The notes beneath the pieces are model-generated. The model worked only from the letters and a program-made list of their open reading frames with translations, had not been told where the DNA came from and made no database searches. From positions 1 to 6,613 of the forward strand of contig JAICYA010000115.1 of NCBI GenBank assembly GCA_025934455.1: a stretch of DNA of 6,613 nt, written 5' to 3'. How positions within the stretch are numbered: the stretch's first letter is position 1; every line of letters starts with the position of its first letter. This DNA is from Rudaea sp. (GTDB taxonomy: Bacteria > Pseudomonadota > Gammaproteobacteria > Xanthomonadales > Rhodanobacteraceae). The position numbers were made by a program, and so were the translations under genes. This document shows positions 1-6,134 of this stretch, piece by piece.

Positions 1-170
1 GCGAGTGCCGCAACTGCCATAGCTTCGATGCGATGAGCGCCGACAAGCAGCGGCAGAGTGTCTACACCAAGCACATGAAGGCCAAGACCGACGGCCAGAC
101 CTGCATCGACTGCCACAAGGGCATTGCGCACCACCTGCCGAAGGAATACCAGGATCCGGACGAGGAGTGA
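1..170 (+). CDS. napC: NapC/NirT-family multiheme cytochrome c, C-terminal fragment (5' end outside window)
   Basis: Only the last 55 codons are present, read in the frame beginning at base 3 and ending at a TGA at 168-170. Two CxxCH heme c attachment motifs are visible: CRNCH (bases 6-20) and CIDCH (bases 102-116). The second sits in the context CIDCHKGIAHHLP, which is characteristic of the last heme of the NapC/NirT/NrfH tetraheme family, so these are probably hemes 3 and 4. The family consists of membrane-anchored periplasmic quinol dehydrogenases; NapC passes electrons from the quinol pool to the NapAB periplasmic nitrate reductase. The short acidic tail (DPDEE) follows directly. The N-terminal anchor and the first two hemes lie upstream of the window, so the choice of NapC over NirT, TorC or CymA is a best guess. 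As a gene ending next to a strong hairpin it could be the last gene of a nap operon, which cannot be seen here. Confidence 0.85.
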   Translation, partial: ECRNCHSFDAMSADKQRQSVYTKHMKAKTDGQTCIDCHKGIAHHLPKEYQDPDEE

Positions 171-208
171 GCCGGGGCGTCTGCGGTCAGGCGCGATCGC
201 CCCGGCTC
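169..208 (+). terminator. GC-rich perfect hairpin between convergent napC and miaB
   Basis: The 11-base arm GAGCCGGGGCG (169-179) is perfectly complementary to CGCCCCGGCTC (198-208), leaving an 18-base loop. The left arm begins inside the cytochrome stop codon. The gene on the other strand, miaB, ends at 234, so the hairpin lies between two convergent genes and could serve both. There is no T tract on either side. It therefore does not fit the textbook intrinsic terminator; it may stop transcription with Rho or simply protect 3' ends. The stem is seen directly, the function is inferred. Confidence 0.5.
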
Positions 209-233
209 GGCGCTACGCGACGGTCGCGCCGAT

Positions 234-1586
234 TCACGCCGCCGCTTTGGCCGCCACGCGCCCGCGCAGGGAATTGCTCATCGCCTGCGTGACCTGCACG
301 TCCACGAATTGGCCAACGAGCCGCGCATCGCCGGGGAAATTGACGTAGCGCATGTTTTCGGTGCGTCCGGCCATTTCCTTCGGATTTTTCTTCGACGGAC
401 CTTCGACGAGCACGTTCTGCACGCTGCCGACCATGGCTTCGGAAATCTGCTTCGCGTTCGCGTTGATCGTGGCTTGCAGGCGGACCAAGCGCTCGTGCTT
501 GACCGACTCTGGCGTGTCGTCATGCAGGTTCGAGGCCGGTGTGCCCGGGCGGCGCGAGTAGATGAAGGAAAAGCTCTGGTCGAAGCCGATGTCCTCGACG
601 AGCTTCATGGTCTGCTCGAAATCGGCATCGGTTTCGCCGGGAAAGCCGACGATGATGTCGGTCGACACCGAAATATCCGGACGAACTTTGCGCAACTTGC
701 GGATCTTCTGCTTGAACTCGAGCGCGGTGTAGCCGCGTTTCATCGCCGACAGGATCCGATCCGAGCCCGCCTGCACGGGAAGATGCAGGTAATTGGCGAG
801 CTTGGGCACATTCGCGTAGGCCTCGATCAGCGAGTCGGAAAACTCCAGCGGATGCGAAGTGGTGAAGCGGATGCGGCCGATGCCGGGCAGTTGCGCGATG
901 GCGTGGATCAGCAGCGACAGATCGGCCAGGCTGCCGTCGTGCATCGGCCCGCGATACGCGTTGACGTTCTGGCCGAGCAGGTTGACCTCGCGCACGCCCT
1001 GATCGGCGAGTGCGGCGACTTCGGCGACCACGTCGTCGAACGGGCGGCTGATTTCCTCGCCGCGCGTGTACGGCACGACGCAATAGGAGCAGTACTTCGA
1101 GCAGCCCTCCATGATCGACACGAACGCGGTGATGCCTTCCGCGCGCGGTTCGGGCAGACGGTCGAACTTTTCGATCTCGGGGAACGAGATATCTACTTGT
1201 GCGCGTTGTGTACTTTTATGCGCTTCGATCATTTCCGGCAGGCGATGCAGGGTCTGCGGGCCGAACACGAGGTCGACATACGGCGCACGCTTGACGATGG
1301 CCGCGCCTTCCTGGCTGGCCACGCAGCCGCCGACGCCGATCACCAGTTGCGGATTGGCCTGCTTGAGCTCCTTCCAGCGGCCGAGCTGGGAAAAGACTTT
1401 CTCCTGCGCTTTTTCGCGGATCGAACAGGTGTTGATCAGGATGACGTCCGCCTCGGCCTCGTTTTCGGTGAGCGCGAGGCCGTGCGAGGCGGCGAGCACG
1501 TCGGCCATCTTGGCCGAGTCGTACTCGTTCATCTGGCAACCGTGGGTCTTGATGTAGAGCTTGCCTGGAGCGGACTTGCCGGACAT
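234..1586 (-). CDS. miaB: MiaB, tRNA-2-methylthio-N6-dimethylallyladenosine synthase
   Basis: This 450-residue cytoplasmic radical-SAM enzyme adds the 2-methylthio group to i6A37 in tRNAs that read UNN codons, giving ms2i6A. The N-terminal MTTase (UPF0004) domain starts with [14 protein letters not shown] and carries the three cysteines for the auxiliary [4Fe-4S] cluster: C17, C54 ([10 protein letters not shown]) and C88 (GGCVASQEG). The radical-SAM core has the CxxxCxxC motif C162-C166-C169 ([17 protein letters not shown]), with SRP following at about 180. Further family signatures are [24 protein letters not shown] and [12 protein letters not shown]-terminal TRAM RNA-binding domain covers about 386-446 ([11 protein letters not shown]). 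Length is slightly below that of E. coli MiaB and all catalytic residues are present. The ATG at 1586 places the MTTase domain nine residues from the N-terminus, as expected, although no clear Shine-Dalgarno sequence precedes it. The usual phoH-ybeY partners are not downstream; miaB instead converges on the cytochrome gene. Confidence 0.97.
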   Translation of the reverse strand: MSGKSAPGKLYIKTHGCQMNEYDSAKMADVLAASHGLALTENEAEADVILINTCSIREKAQEKVFSQLGRWKELKQANPQLVIGVGGCVASQEGAAIVKRAPYVDLVFGPQTLHRLPEMIEAHKSTQRAQVDISFPEIEKFDRLPEPRAEGITAFVSIMEGCSKYCSYCVVPYTRGEEISRPFDDVVAEVAALADQGVREVNLLGQNVNAYRGPMHDGSLADLSLLIHAIAQLPGIGRIRFTTSHPLEFSDSLIEAYANVPKLANYLHLPVQAGSDRILSAMKRGYTALEFKQKIRKLRKVRPDISVSTDIIVGFPGETDADFEQTMKLVEDIGFDQSFSFIYSRRPGTPASNLHDDTPESVKHERLVRLQATINANAKQISEAMVGSVQNVLVEGPSKKNPKEMAGRTENMRYVNFPGDARLVGQFVDVQVTQAMSNSLRGRVAAKAAA

Positions 1587-1715
1587 GGCGCGAACCGAAT
1601 CTGGAAACCGCGCATTTTAAGCCGCACCCGGCGCCGGCGCCACGAAAATCGGCCTGGCACTTGGCAAAGGCCTTGTTCTGCCTGACACTTGCACGGATTG
1701 CCCGCGCCCGTTGCC
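1587..1715. promoter_or_regulatory. Divergent upstream region of miaB (-) and the lytic transglycosylase gene (+)
   Basis: This 129-bp non-coding stretch should contain both promoters. For miaB, the reverse strand reads TTAAAAT at 1620-1614, a possible -10 about 27 nt before the start codon, but no good -35 is at the right distance. For the transglycosylase gene, TTGGCA (1661-1666) and GACACT (1684-1689) are separated by 17 bp; the -10 match is poor. A 12-bp perfect palindrome GGCGCCGGCGCC lies at 1630-1641. None of these is strong enough to name a promoter with certainty. Confidence 0.35.
1652..1691 (+). repeat. Pair of 12-bp direct repeats upstream of the lytic transglycosylase gene
   Basis: GCCTGGCACTTG at 1652-1663 recurs as GCCTGACACTTG at 1680-1691, 11 of 12 bases identical, 28 bp from start to start. 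The second copy ends 24 bp before the chosen ATG and overlaps the weak candidate -10. Such a pair could be a regulator-binding site; chance similarity in GC-rich DNA is also possible. Confidence 0.4.
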
Positions 1716-2648
1716 ATGAATTCAGCGTTTTCCACAATGCGGATTTTGCGCTTTTTTGCCATTTGCGCGCTGCTTGGCGGCGGCGCACTGGCGTGTGTGC
1801 CCGCGCTGGCCGGCAGCGTGTACCGCTGCCAGGGGCCGAATGGCCAGACCGCCTTCACCAACCGGCCGAGCACGTTCACGCAATGCCACGAGGTGGCCAG
1901 CTACGCCGACAAGAAGCCGGTACCGGTTGCCGAGGACGGCAAGCCGCATTCCGAATACCGCTCCAACGCAGCGCCGTCCAATGCCGCCGTGGAACCGGCC
2001 GCCGCGCCGAAACCGCAAGCCGCGGACGACAGCGCGATCCAGGTGCATCGCGGCGCCGTCTACAAGGTGGTCAGGGCCAATGGCATCACCGAGTACACCA
2101 ACATCCGGCCGTCGACCGGCGCCACGTACCGCGTGCTGTTCACTTACATGGCGACCTGTTACGCCTGCAACGTGCATTCAAAGCTGAACTGGGGCGCGAT
2201 CCCGCTCAACCTCGATGCCTACAGCGATGAAATCGCCACGGCGGCGAAGGATTACCACATCGATCCGGCGCTGTTGCGCGCGGTGATCCACGCCGAGTCC
2301 GCATTCAAGCGCTACGCCGTATCGGACAAGGGTGCGCAGGGCCTGATGCAGTTGATGCCGGGCACGGCGGCGGACCTCGGCGTCGCTGATCCGTTCGACG
2401 CCGGCCAGAACATCCGTGGCGGCGCCGATTACCTGGCGCAGCTGCTCAAGCAGTTCAATGGCGACGAGCAACTCGCCACGGCGGCCTACAACGCCGGCGC
2501 GCAGAACGTGCAGAAGTACAAGGGCGTGCCGCCGTTCGACGAAACCCAGGTCTACGTGCAGCGCGTGGCCACTTTGCACAAGCGCTATCGCGCCGCGGAA
2601 TCCCCGCCGGTCGCCGCCGCGACACCGGCCGCCGCGCCGCGCTCATGA
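1716..2648 (+). CDS. Secreted lytic transglycosylase (SLT/GH23 fold) with two DUF4124-like segments
   Basis: The predicted 310-residue exported protein probably cleaves peptidoglycan glycan strands to 1,6-anhydro-muropeptides. An N-terminal signal peptide (hydrophobic stretch about 10-32, with ALA before GS at 33-34) directs it to the periplasm; no lipobox is evident. Next comes VYRCQGPNGQTAFTNRPS at 35-52, a DUF4124-like motif, and a related VYKVVRANGITEYTNIRPS at 115-133 after an Ala/Pro-rich linker. The SLT domain occupies about 168-292: the probable catalytic glutamate E194 lies in HAESAF, followed by GAQGLMQLMP (206-215), NIRGGADYL and ATAAYNAG (254-261). The tail is Pro/Ala-rich. Cysteines 38, 57, 148 and 151 could form disulfides. 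Start choice is uncertain: ATG 1716, ATG 1737 (which gives a compact signal peptide beginning MRILRFF) and TTG 1689 are all in frame, and none has a clear ribosome-binding site. It is divergent from miaB and appears monocistronic. Confidence 0.9.
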   Translation: MNSAFSTMRILRFFAICALLGGGALACVPALAGSVYRCQGPNGQTAFTNRPSTFTQCHEVASYADKKPVPVAEDGKPHSEYRSNAAPSNAAVEPAAAPKPQAADDSAIQVHRGAVYKVVRANGITEYTNIRPSTGATYRVLFTYMATCYACNVHSKLNWGAIPLNLDAYSDEIATAAKDYHIDPALLRAVIHAESAFKRYAVSDKGAQGLMQLMPGTAADLGVADPFDAGQNIRGGADYLAQLLKQFNGDEQLATAAYNAGAQNVQKYKGVPPFDETQVYVQRVATLHKRYRAAESPPVAAATPAAAPRS

Positions 2649-2777
2649 GAAACCCCCTGAAGAACCGTCGCGAGCGAAGACAGATCGCGTGACGCCAGCG
2701 CGCAGGAACCGGAGCATACTTAGTCGTATGTGAGGATTCCGAGCACTGCCGGCACGTGAGATGTCGAGCGCAGCAGG
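2649..2777. other. Convergent intergenic region with two weak hairpins
   Basis: The transglycosylase gene (+) and the diguanylate cyclase gene (-) end facing this 129-bp gap. I see no gene in it. Two possible stem-loops could help end transcription. One pairs CGTCGCG (2666-2672) with CGC...GACG (2686-2694) around a 2-nt bulge. The other pairs CATAC (2715-2719) with GTATG (2726-2730) over a 6-nt loop, with a flanking GGAA/TTCC pairing (2705-2708 and 2737-2740). Neither has a T tract, so terminator function is only a guess. Confidence 0.3.
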
Positions 2778-4712
2778 TTATCCAGAGGTTTCCGCGCTCA
2801 CCACCCGATTGCGTCCAAGTGCCTTGGCCCGGTACAGGGCCGCATCGGCGCGCTCGACCAGGGTGGATACGTCGCGCTCGTGCGGCAGCATTTCGGCGAC
2901 GCCGATGCTGATGGTGGCGTGCACATTGCCCGGCAAGTCGGCGATTTCCAGCGTTTCAACGCGTCGGCGCAGGCGCTCGGCTACGTCGACGGCGTGATCG
3001 ATCAGGGTGCTGGGCAGGACTGCGAGGAATTCCTCGCCACCGATGCGGCCGAGCAGATCGCCGTCGCGCAGCGCATCCGCACAGGCGCGGGCGACTTCGC
3101 GCAGCACGCGGTCGCCGGCGGGGTGTCCGTGCGCATCGTTGATGCGCTTGAATTCGTCGATGTCGATGGCGAGCACGGTCAGCGGCTCGTTCTGTGCGTG
3201 CGCGCGCCGCAGCGAGGCATTGGCGAAATGCTGCACGCCGCGCAGATTGGCCACGCCGGTCAGCGCGTCGACGGAGGCCATGCGCTTCCAGTTGCGCAGC
3301 CGCGCCAGTTGCCGGATCGCCAGCAATGAGAGCAGGCCGAGCAGGATCGCGAGCAGTCCCATCGCCACCTGCTGCCAGCGGCGCACGCCTTGCAGCGCCT
3401 CGACCTGGTGATCCTTGGCTGCCTGTTCGCTTTTCAGGCGCAGGTTCTCCATCTTGGCGCGGTCCGTGTCGAACTGTTCGCGCAGCATCTGCGCCTGCTG
3501 GTTGGCGCGTTCCTTGGCCACGGCGTCGTGCGCGGCGAGATAGTTCTTGTACGCGGTCAGCGCCGCGGCCGGCTGATTGGAATCTTCGAGGGACTTGGCC
3601 TGGGCGCGATAGAGGATTTCCTGGTAACGACGATTGCCGCTGGCGTTGAATTCCTTCTCGGCGGTGGCGAATTCGGCTAGGGCCTTGCGCGGCTCCTTCA
3701 TTCCCGCCAGCGCGCGGCCGCTCTCGTAGGCGAGCATGCCGGTATCGGCGCGGTCGCCGACGGCGGTGAAGCCATCCGCGGCCTTGCGCAGCGCCGACTG
3801 GGCTTCGGCATAGCGGTGCAGATCGGTCAGGACGGAAGCGATGGCGAGATTCACCGACGCGATGCTGGAGCGATCGCCGGTCGTGGTGGCCAGCTCCAGG
3901 GCGTGCTGCTGGGTAGCGAGCGCGGATTCATATTGTCCGGTTTCCTGGTCGGCATAACCCAGTTGCAAGGCGGAGATGTACAGCGATTCGGTGTCGCCGA
4001 CGCGTTTTTCGTGGGCGATGGCCTGGTTCAGGTATTCGCGCGCCTTGTCCGGATAGCCCAGGCGCCGGTAGGTGATGCCGATGTCCTGCAGGATCTGGCT
4101 GGCAGCCTCGTCCAATTCCTTCTCGGTGAACAGCCGCTGCGCTTCGAGCAGGTCTGCCAGCGCCTTGCCGTAGATGCCGAGCAACGAGTACATGCCGCCG
4201 CGTGCCTGCAGGCCGGCAGCCAGCATTGCATCGTCTCCGCTCGAACGCGCCAGATCGATGCCGCGTTCGAAATCAGCCAGGGCATCGCGCGGGGTCTTGA
4301 GGCTTTCCAGATAGCCGCCGCGACAGTAGTAAAAGCGGATCGCGGCCGCATCATCGTGTGCGGCCAGCGCTACGGCCAGTCTGGCGTTGGCGAATTCGTA
4401 ACCCTTCTGGTTGTCGTTGGTGAAATCCAGCCCGCAGCGCTCGGTATCGAGCAGGCGCGCGCGGTGCGCGTCGCCCGGCGGCAGCAATTGCGCGAGTTGC
4501 TTGACCACCTTGCGCTGTTCGGCGGCGCTCAACGCAGTCAGGTCGCCGATGTCCACGCGCTGGAACAGGGCATCGAAGGCGGCAGCCGAGGGCATGGGCG
4601 CGGCGGTTGTCGCGGGCGCTGCCTGCGCTGCCGCCGCCGCGGGGCCGGCGACAATCACCATTGCCGCGAAAAGCGGCAGATGCAGCACCCGATTGGATCG
4701 ATGCGCTGGCAT
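2778..4712 (-). CDS. Membrane diguanylate cyclase with periplasmic TPR sensor region (TPR-TM-GGDEF)
   Basis: The 644-residue protein probably makes cyclic di-GMP from two GTP. An N-terminal signal segment (about 8-30) precedes an Ala-rich stretch. A long helical region (about 45-395) reads as tetratricopeptide-like repeats (for example LGYPDKAREYLNQAIAHEKR, TGQYESALATQQHALEL and LHRYAEAQSALRKAADGF). A coiled-coil-prone stretch (about 395-440) leads to one transmembrane helix at about 448-467. The GGDEF domain fills about 478-642: DALTGVANLRG, metal-binding D517 in AIDIDEFKRIND, GHPAGDRVL, and an intact GGEEF at 558-562. R549-D552 (RDGD) stands exactly five residues before it, matching the RxxD inhibitory site for product feedback. 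Topology would place the TPR part in the periplasm and the cyclase in the cytoplasm. The first arginine of the common NRR motif is leucine here (NLR). Start ATG 4712 has AGGGG 12 nt upstream, a rather long spacing. The gene lies 33 bp after the protease gene and is probably co-transcribed. The ligand or partner of the TPR region is unknown. Confidence 0.93.
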   Translation of the reverse strand: MPAHRSNRVLHLPLFAAMVIVAGPAAAAAQAAPATTAAPMPSAAAFDALFQRVDIGDLTALSAAEQRKVVKQLAQLLPPGDAHRARLLDTERCGLDFTNDNQKGYEFANARLAVALAAHDDAAAIRFYYCRGGYLESLKTPRDALADFERGIDLARSSGDDAMLAAGLQARGGMYSLLGIYGKALADLLEAQRLFTEKELDEAASQILQDIGITYRRLGYPDKAREYLNQAIAHEKRVGDTESLYISALQLGYADQETGQYESALATQQHALELATTTGDRSSIASVNLAIASVLTDLHRYAEAQSALRKAADGFTAVGDRADTGMLAYESGRALAGMKEPRKALAEFATAEKEFNASGNRRYQEILYRAQAKSLEDSNQPAAALTAYKNYLAAHDAVAKERANQQAQMLREQFDTDRAKMENLRLKSEQAAKDHQVEALQGVRRWQQVAMGLLAILLGLLSLLAIRQLARLRNWKRMASVDALTGVANLRGVQHFANASLRRAHAQNEPLTVLAIDIDEFKRINDAHGHPAGDRVLREVARACADALRDGDLLGRIGGEEFLAVLPSTLIDHAVDVAERLRRRVETLEIADLPGNVHATISIGVAEMLPHERDVSTLVERADAALYRAKALGRNRVVSAETSG

Positions 4713-4745
4713 GCAGCTATTTTGCCCCTGAGTACAGTGCGTAGT

Positions 4746-5966
4746 CTAACCGCTCGTCTGGCGTTGTGGGCGTTCCTGCAGCGTGGCAGTCAGCGAAAAC
4801 GGCGTGCCATAGCGTTCGCCGGTCAAATGCACCTGCGTGCCGGGCGCCAGGCTGGCTTCGTGATTGCGCAGTTCCAGCTGGCTCGTGATGGACTTGCCGT
4901 CGAGGGTGAACAGCACGTCTCCCGGTTTCAGGCCGGCCAGCGCGGCCGGTCCCTTGTCGTAGATGCCGACGATGGCCACGCCGTGCGTGGCGCTGGGGTT
5001 TTGTAGGACACTCACGTCGGCATACTCGGCGCCGAGCCAGCCGCGAATCACGCGGCCATGCGCGACGATCTGGTCGAGCACTGCCTTGGCCGTGCTCACC
5101 GGAATCGCGAAGCCGATGCCGATGCTGCCGCCGGAAGGCGAAAAGATGTCGGAATTGATGCCGACCAGTTCGCCATAGGCATTGACCAGCGCGCCGCCGG
5201 AGTTGCCCTGGTTGATCGCCGCGTCGGTCTGGATGAAATCCGTGTAGGTCGAGGCATTCTGCTGGCTCGACAAATTCAACTGGCGCCCGAGCGCGCTGAC
5301 GATGCCCATCGTCACCGTGCGGTTCAGGCCGAACGGGTTGCCGATCGCGAGCACCACGTCGCCGACGTTGAGCGGGGTCTTGTCGGCGATGGCGACGCTC
5401 GGCAGGTGCGGCGTATCGATCTTGAGCACGGCCAGGTCCGTGTCGGCGTCCGTGCCGATCACGCGCGCACTGGTGGTGCCGCCGTCGTAAAGCACGACCT
5501 GGATTTCCTCCGCGCCCTGGATCACGTGGTTGTTGGTGACGACGTAGCCGTCCGGACTCACGATCACGCCCGAACCCAGGCTCTGCTGGCGTTGCGTGCG
5601 CGTCGGCCCGATCTGGATGCCGGGGAACATGCGCTGCAGCACCGGGTTGGATGGCACCAGCACCTGGCGCGTACTCACCACCTTGTTCGCGGTGATGCTC
5701 ACCACGGCCGGTGCCGCGCGCGCGACGGCCGCCGCATACGACACGGTGACGGCGTTGCGGTCCGCGCCGGCTTCGACGGCGCTGGCGGCGTGCTCCGGTG
5801 CGCTATGCGCGACCGATGCCGACGTGGCGATCGCGGTCGGTGCGGCAAAACGCTGGCGTACGCGTTCGACCAAGCGCGGCGAAATCACGCTGACGACGAA
5901 CGCTGCCGCCAATCCCAGCGTAATGAACTGGCCGAGGAAGAGCAGCGTTCGAAAAAGGGTCTTCAT
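4746..5966 (-). CDS. Membrane-anchored S1C serine protease with one PDZ domain (DegS/AlgW-type architecture)
   Basis: The 406-residue protein has one N-terminal hydrophobic helix (about 7-28), fitting an inner-membrane anchor with the rest in the periplasm, then an Ala-rich linker (about 41-85). The trypsin-like domain shows a complete triad: H147 (TNNHVI), D177 (DADTDLAVLKID) and S256 (AINQGNSGGALVN). One PDZ domain follows at about 300-397 (GPAALAGLKPGDVLFTLDGKSI). One anchor plus one PDZ is the DegS/AlgW layout; those enzymes sense misfolded outer-membrane proteins through PDZ and cut an anti-sigma factor (RseA/MucA) to release sigma-E/AlgU. DegP/MucD usually has two PDZ domains and a cleaved signal. 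The longer linker and no visible anti-sigma gene leave the substrate open. I chose ATG 5966 because the anchor begins there (MKTLFRTLLFLG) and GGA lies about 7 nt before it. The longer form from 6023 adds 19 Arg-rich residues and would start in the petA promoter region. It is first in a two-gene unit with the cyclase. Confidence 0.92.
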   Translation of the reverse strand: MKTLFRTLLFLGQFITLGLAAAFVVSVISPRLVERVRQRFAAPTAIATSASVAHSAPEHAASAVEAGADRNAVTVSYAAAVARAAPAVVSITANKVVSTRQVLVPSNPVLQRMFPGIQIGPTRTQRQQSLGSGVIVSPDGYVVTNNHVIQGAEEIQVVLYDGGTTSARVIGTDADTDLAVLKIDTPHLPSVAIADKTPLNVGDVVLAIGNPFGLNRTVTMGIVSALGRQLNLSSQQNASTYTDFIQTDAAINQGNSGGALVNAYGELVGINSDIFSPSGGSIGIGFAIPVSTAKAVLDQIVAHGRVIRGWLGAEYADVSVLQNPSATHGVAIVGIYDKGPAALAGLKPGDVLFTLDGKSITSQLELRNHEASLAPGTQVHLTGERYGTPFSLTATLQERPQRQTSG

Positions 5967-6031
5967 GCGTGATCCAGCGTCGGAAAACGTCGCGCGCCGG
6001 CAGATCCGGCGCTCATGGCGCATAGGCTACA

Positions 6032-6060
6032 TTGTTTGCCGCCGACGCGTTCGCTAAACT
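6032..6060 (+). promoter_or_regulatory. Candidate sigma-70 promoter of petA
   Basis: TTGTTT (6032-6037) and TAAACT (6055-6060) are separated by exactly 17 bp, resembling -35 and -10 elements with 3/6 and 4/6 matches. Transcription would start near 6067 and give a leader of about 68 nt before petA. The -10 lies in a short dyad, CGCTA-AAC-TAGCG (6052-6064), which could be an operator half-site pair or chance. The region is shared with the divergent protease gene, for which I could not identify a convincing promoter. Confidence 0.35.
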
Positions 6061-6124
6061 AGCGCAGTTTTGCGGACCGCCGCCAGGCGCTCCCACACGT
6101 TGCGAAACCTGATCTGGAATCATC

Positions 6125-6128
6125 GGAG
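6125..6128 (+). promoter_or_regulatory. Shine-Dalgarno sequence of petA
   Basis: GGAG stands six bases before the ATG at 6135 and fixes the start of the Rieske gene. It is the clearest ribosome-binding site in the window. Confidence 0.75.
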
Positions 6129-6134
6129 TGCCGG

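Noticed and set aside
1630..1641. Palindrome GGCGCCGGCGCC as an operator
   Set aside because: It is made only of G and C repeats, which arise readily in such GC-rich DNA, and it is not placed sensibly relative to any promoter element I could identify.
309..1685. A 458-codon open frame on the + strand, antisense to miaB
   Set aside because: It lies wholly opposite a gene with every MiaB motif, and its translation is rich in Arg, Ala, Asp and His with no recognisable domain. Long antisense frames are expected in GC-rich coding DNA.
1655..1698. Possible sigma-54 promoter (TGGCAC and TTGC-like pieces)
   Set aside because: TGGCAC at 1655-1660 has no TTGC at the required spacing; the bases in that position are AAAGG. 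The second copy also fails.
2761..2997. Small + strand frame starting ATGTCGAGC
   Set aside because: It has no ribosome-binding site, runs antisense through the conserved GGDEF 3' end, and its Ser/Arg/Ala-rich product has no recognisable motif.
3816..5006. A 396-codon + strand frame spanning the cyclase and protease genes
   Set aside because: It crosses two well-supported genes on the other strand, including their intergenic gap, has no family motif, and its composition is that of a mirror frame.
5058..5972. A 304-codon + strand frame opposite the protease
   Set aside because: It is antisense to the catalytic and PDZ domains, rich in Arg, Asp, Ala and His, and lacks a ribosome-binding site.
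5967..6023. Extended N-terminus of the protease from an ATG at 6023
   Set aside because: The extra 19 residues are Arg-rich, precede a natural membrane anchor start, and would begin in the divergent promoter region. ATG 5966 is better.
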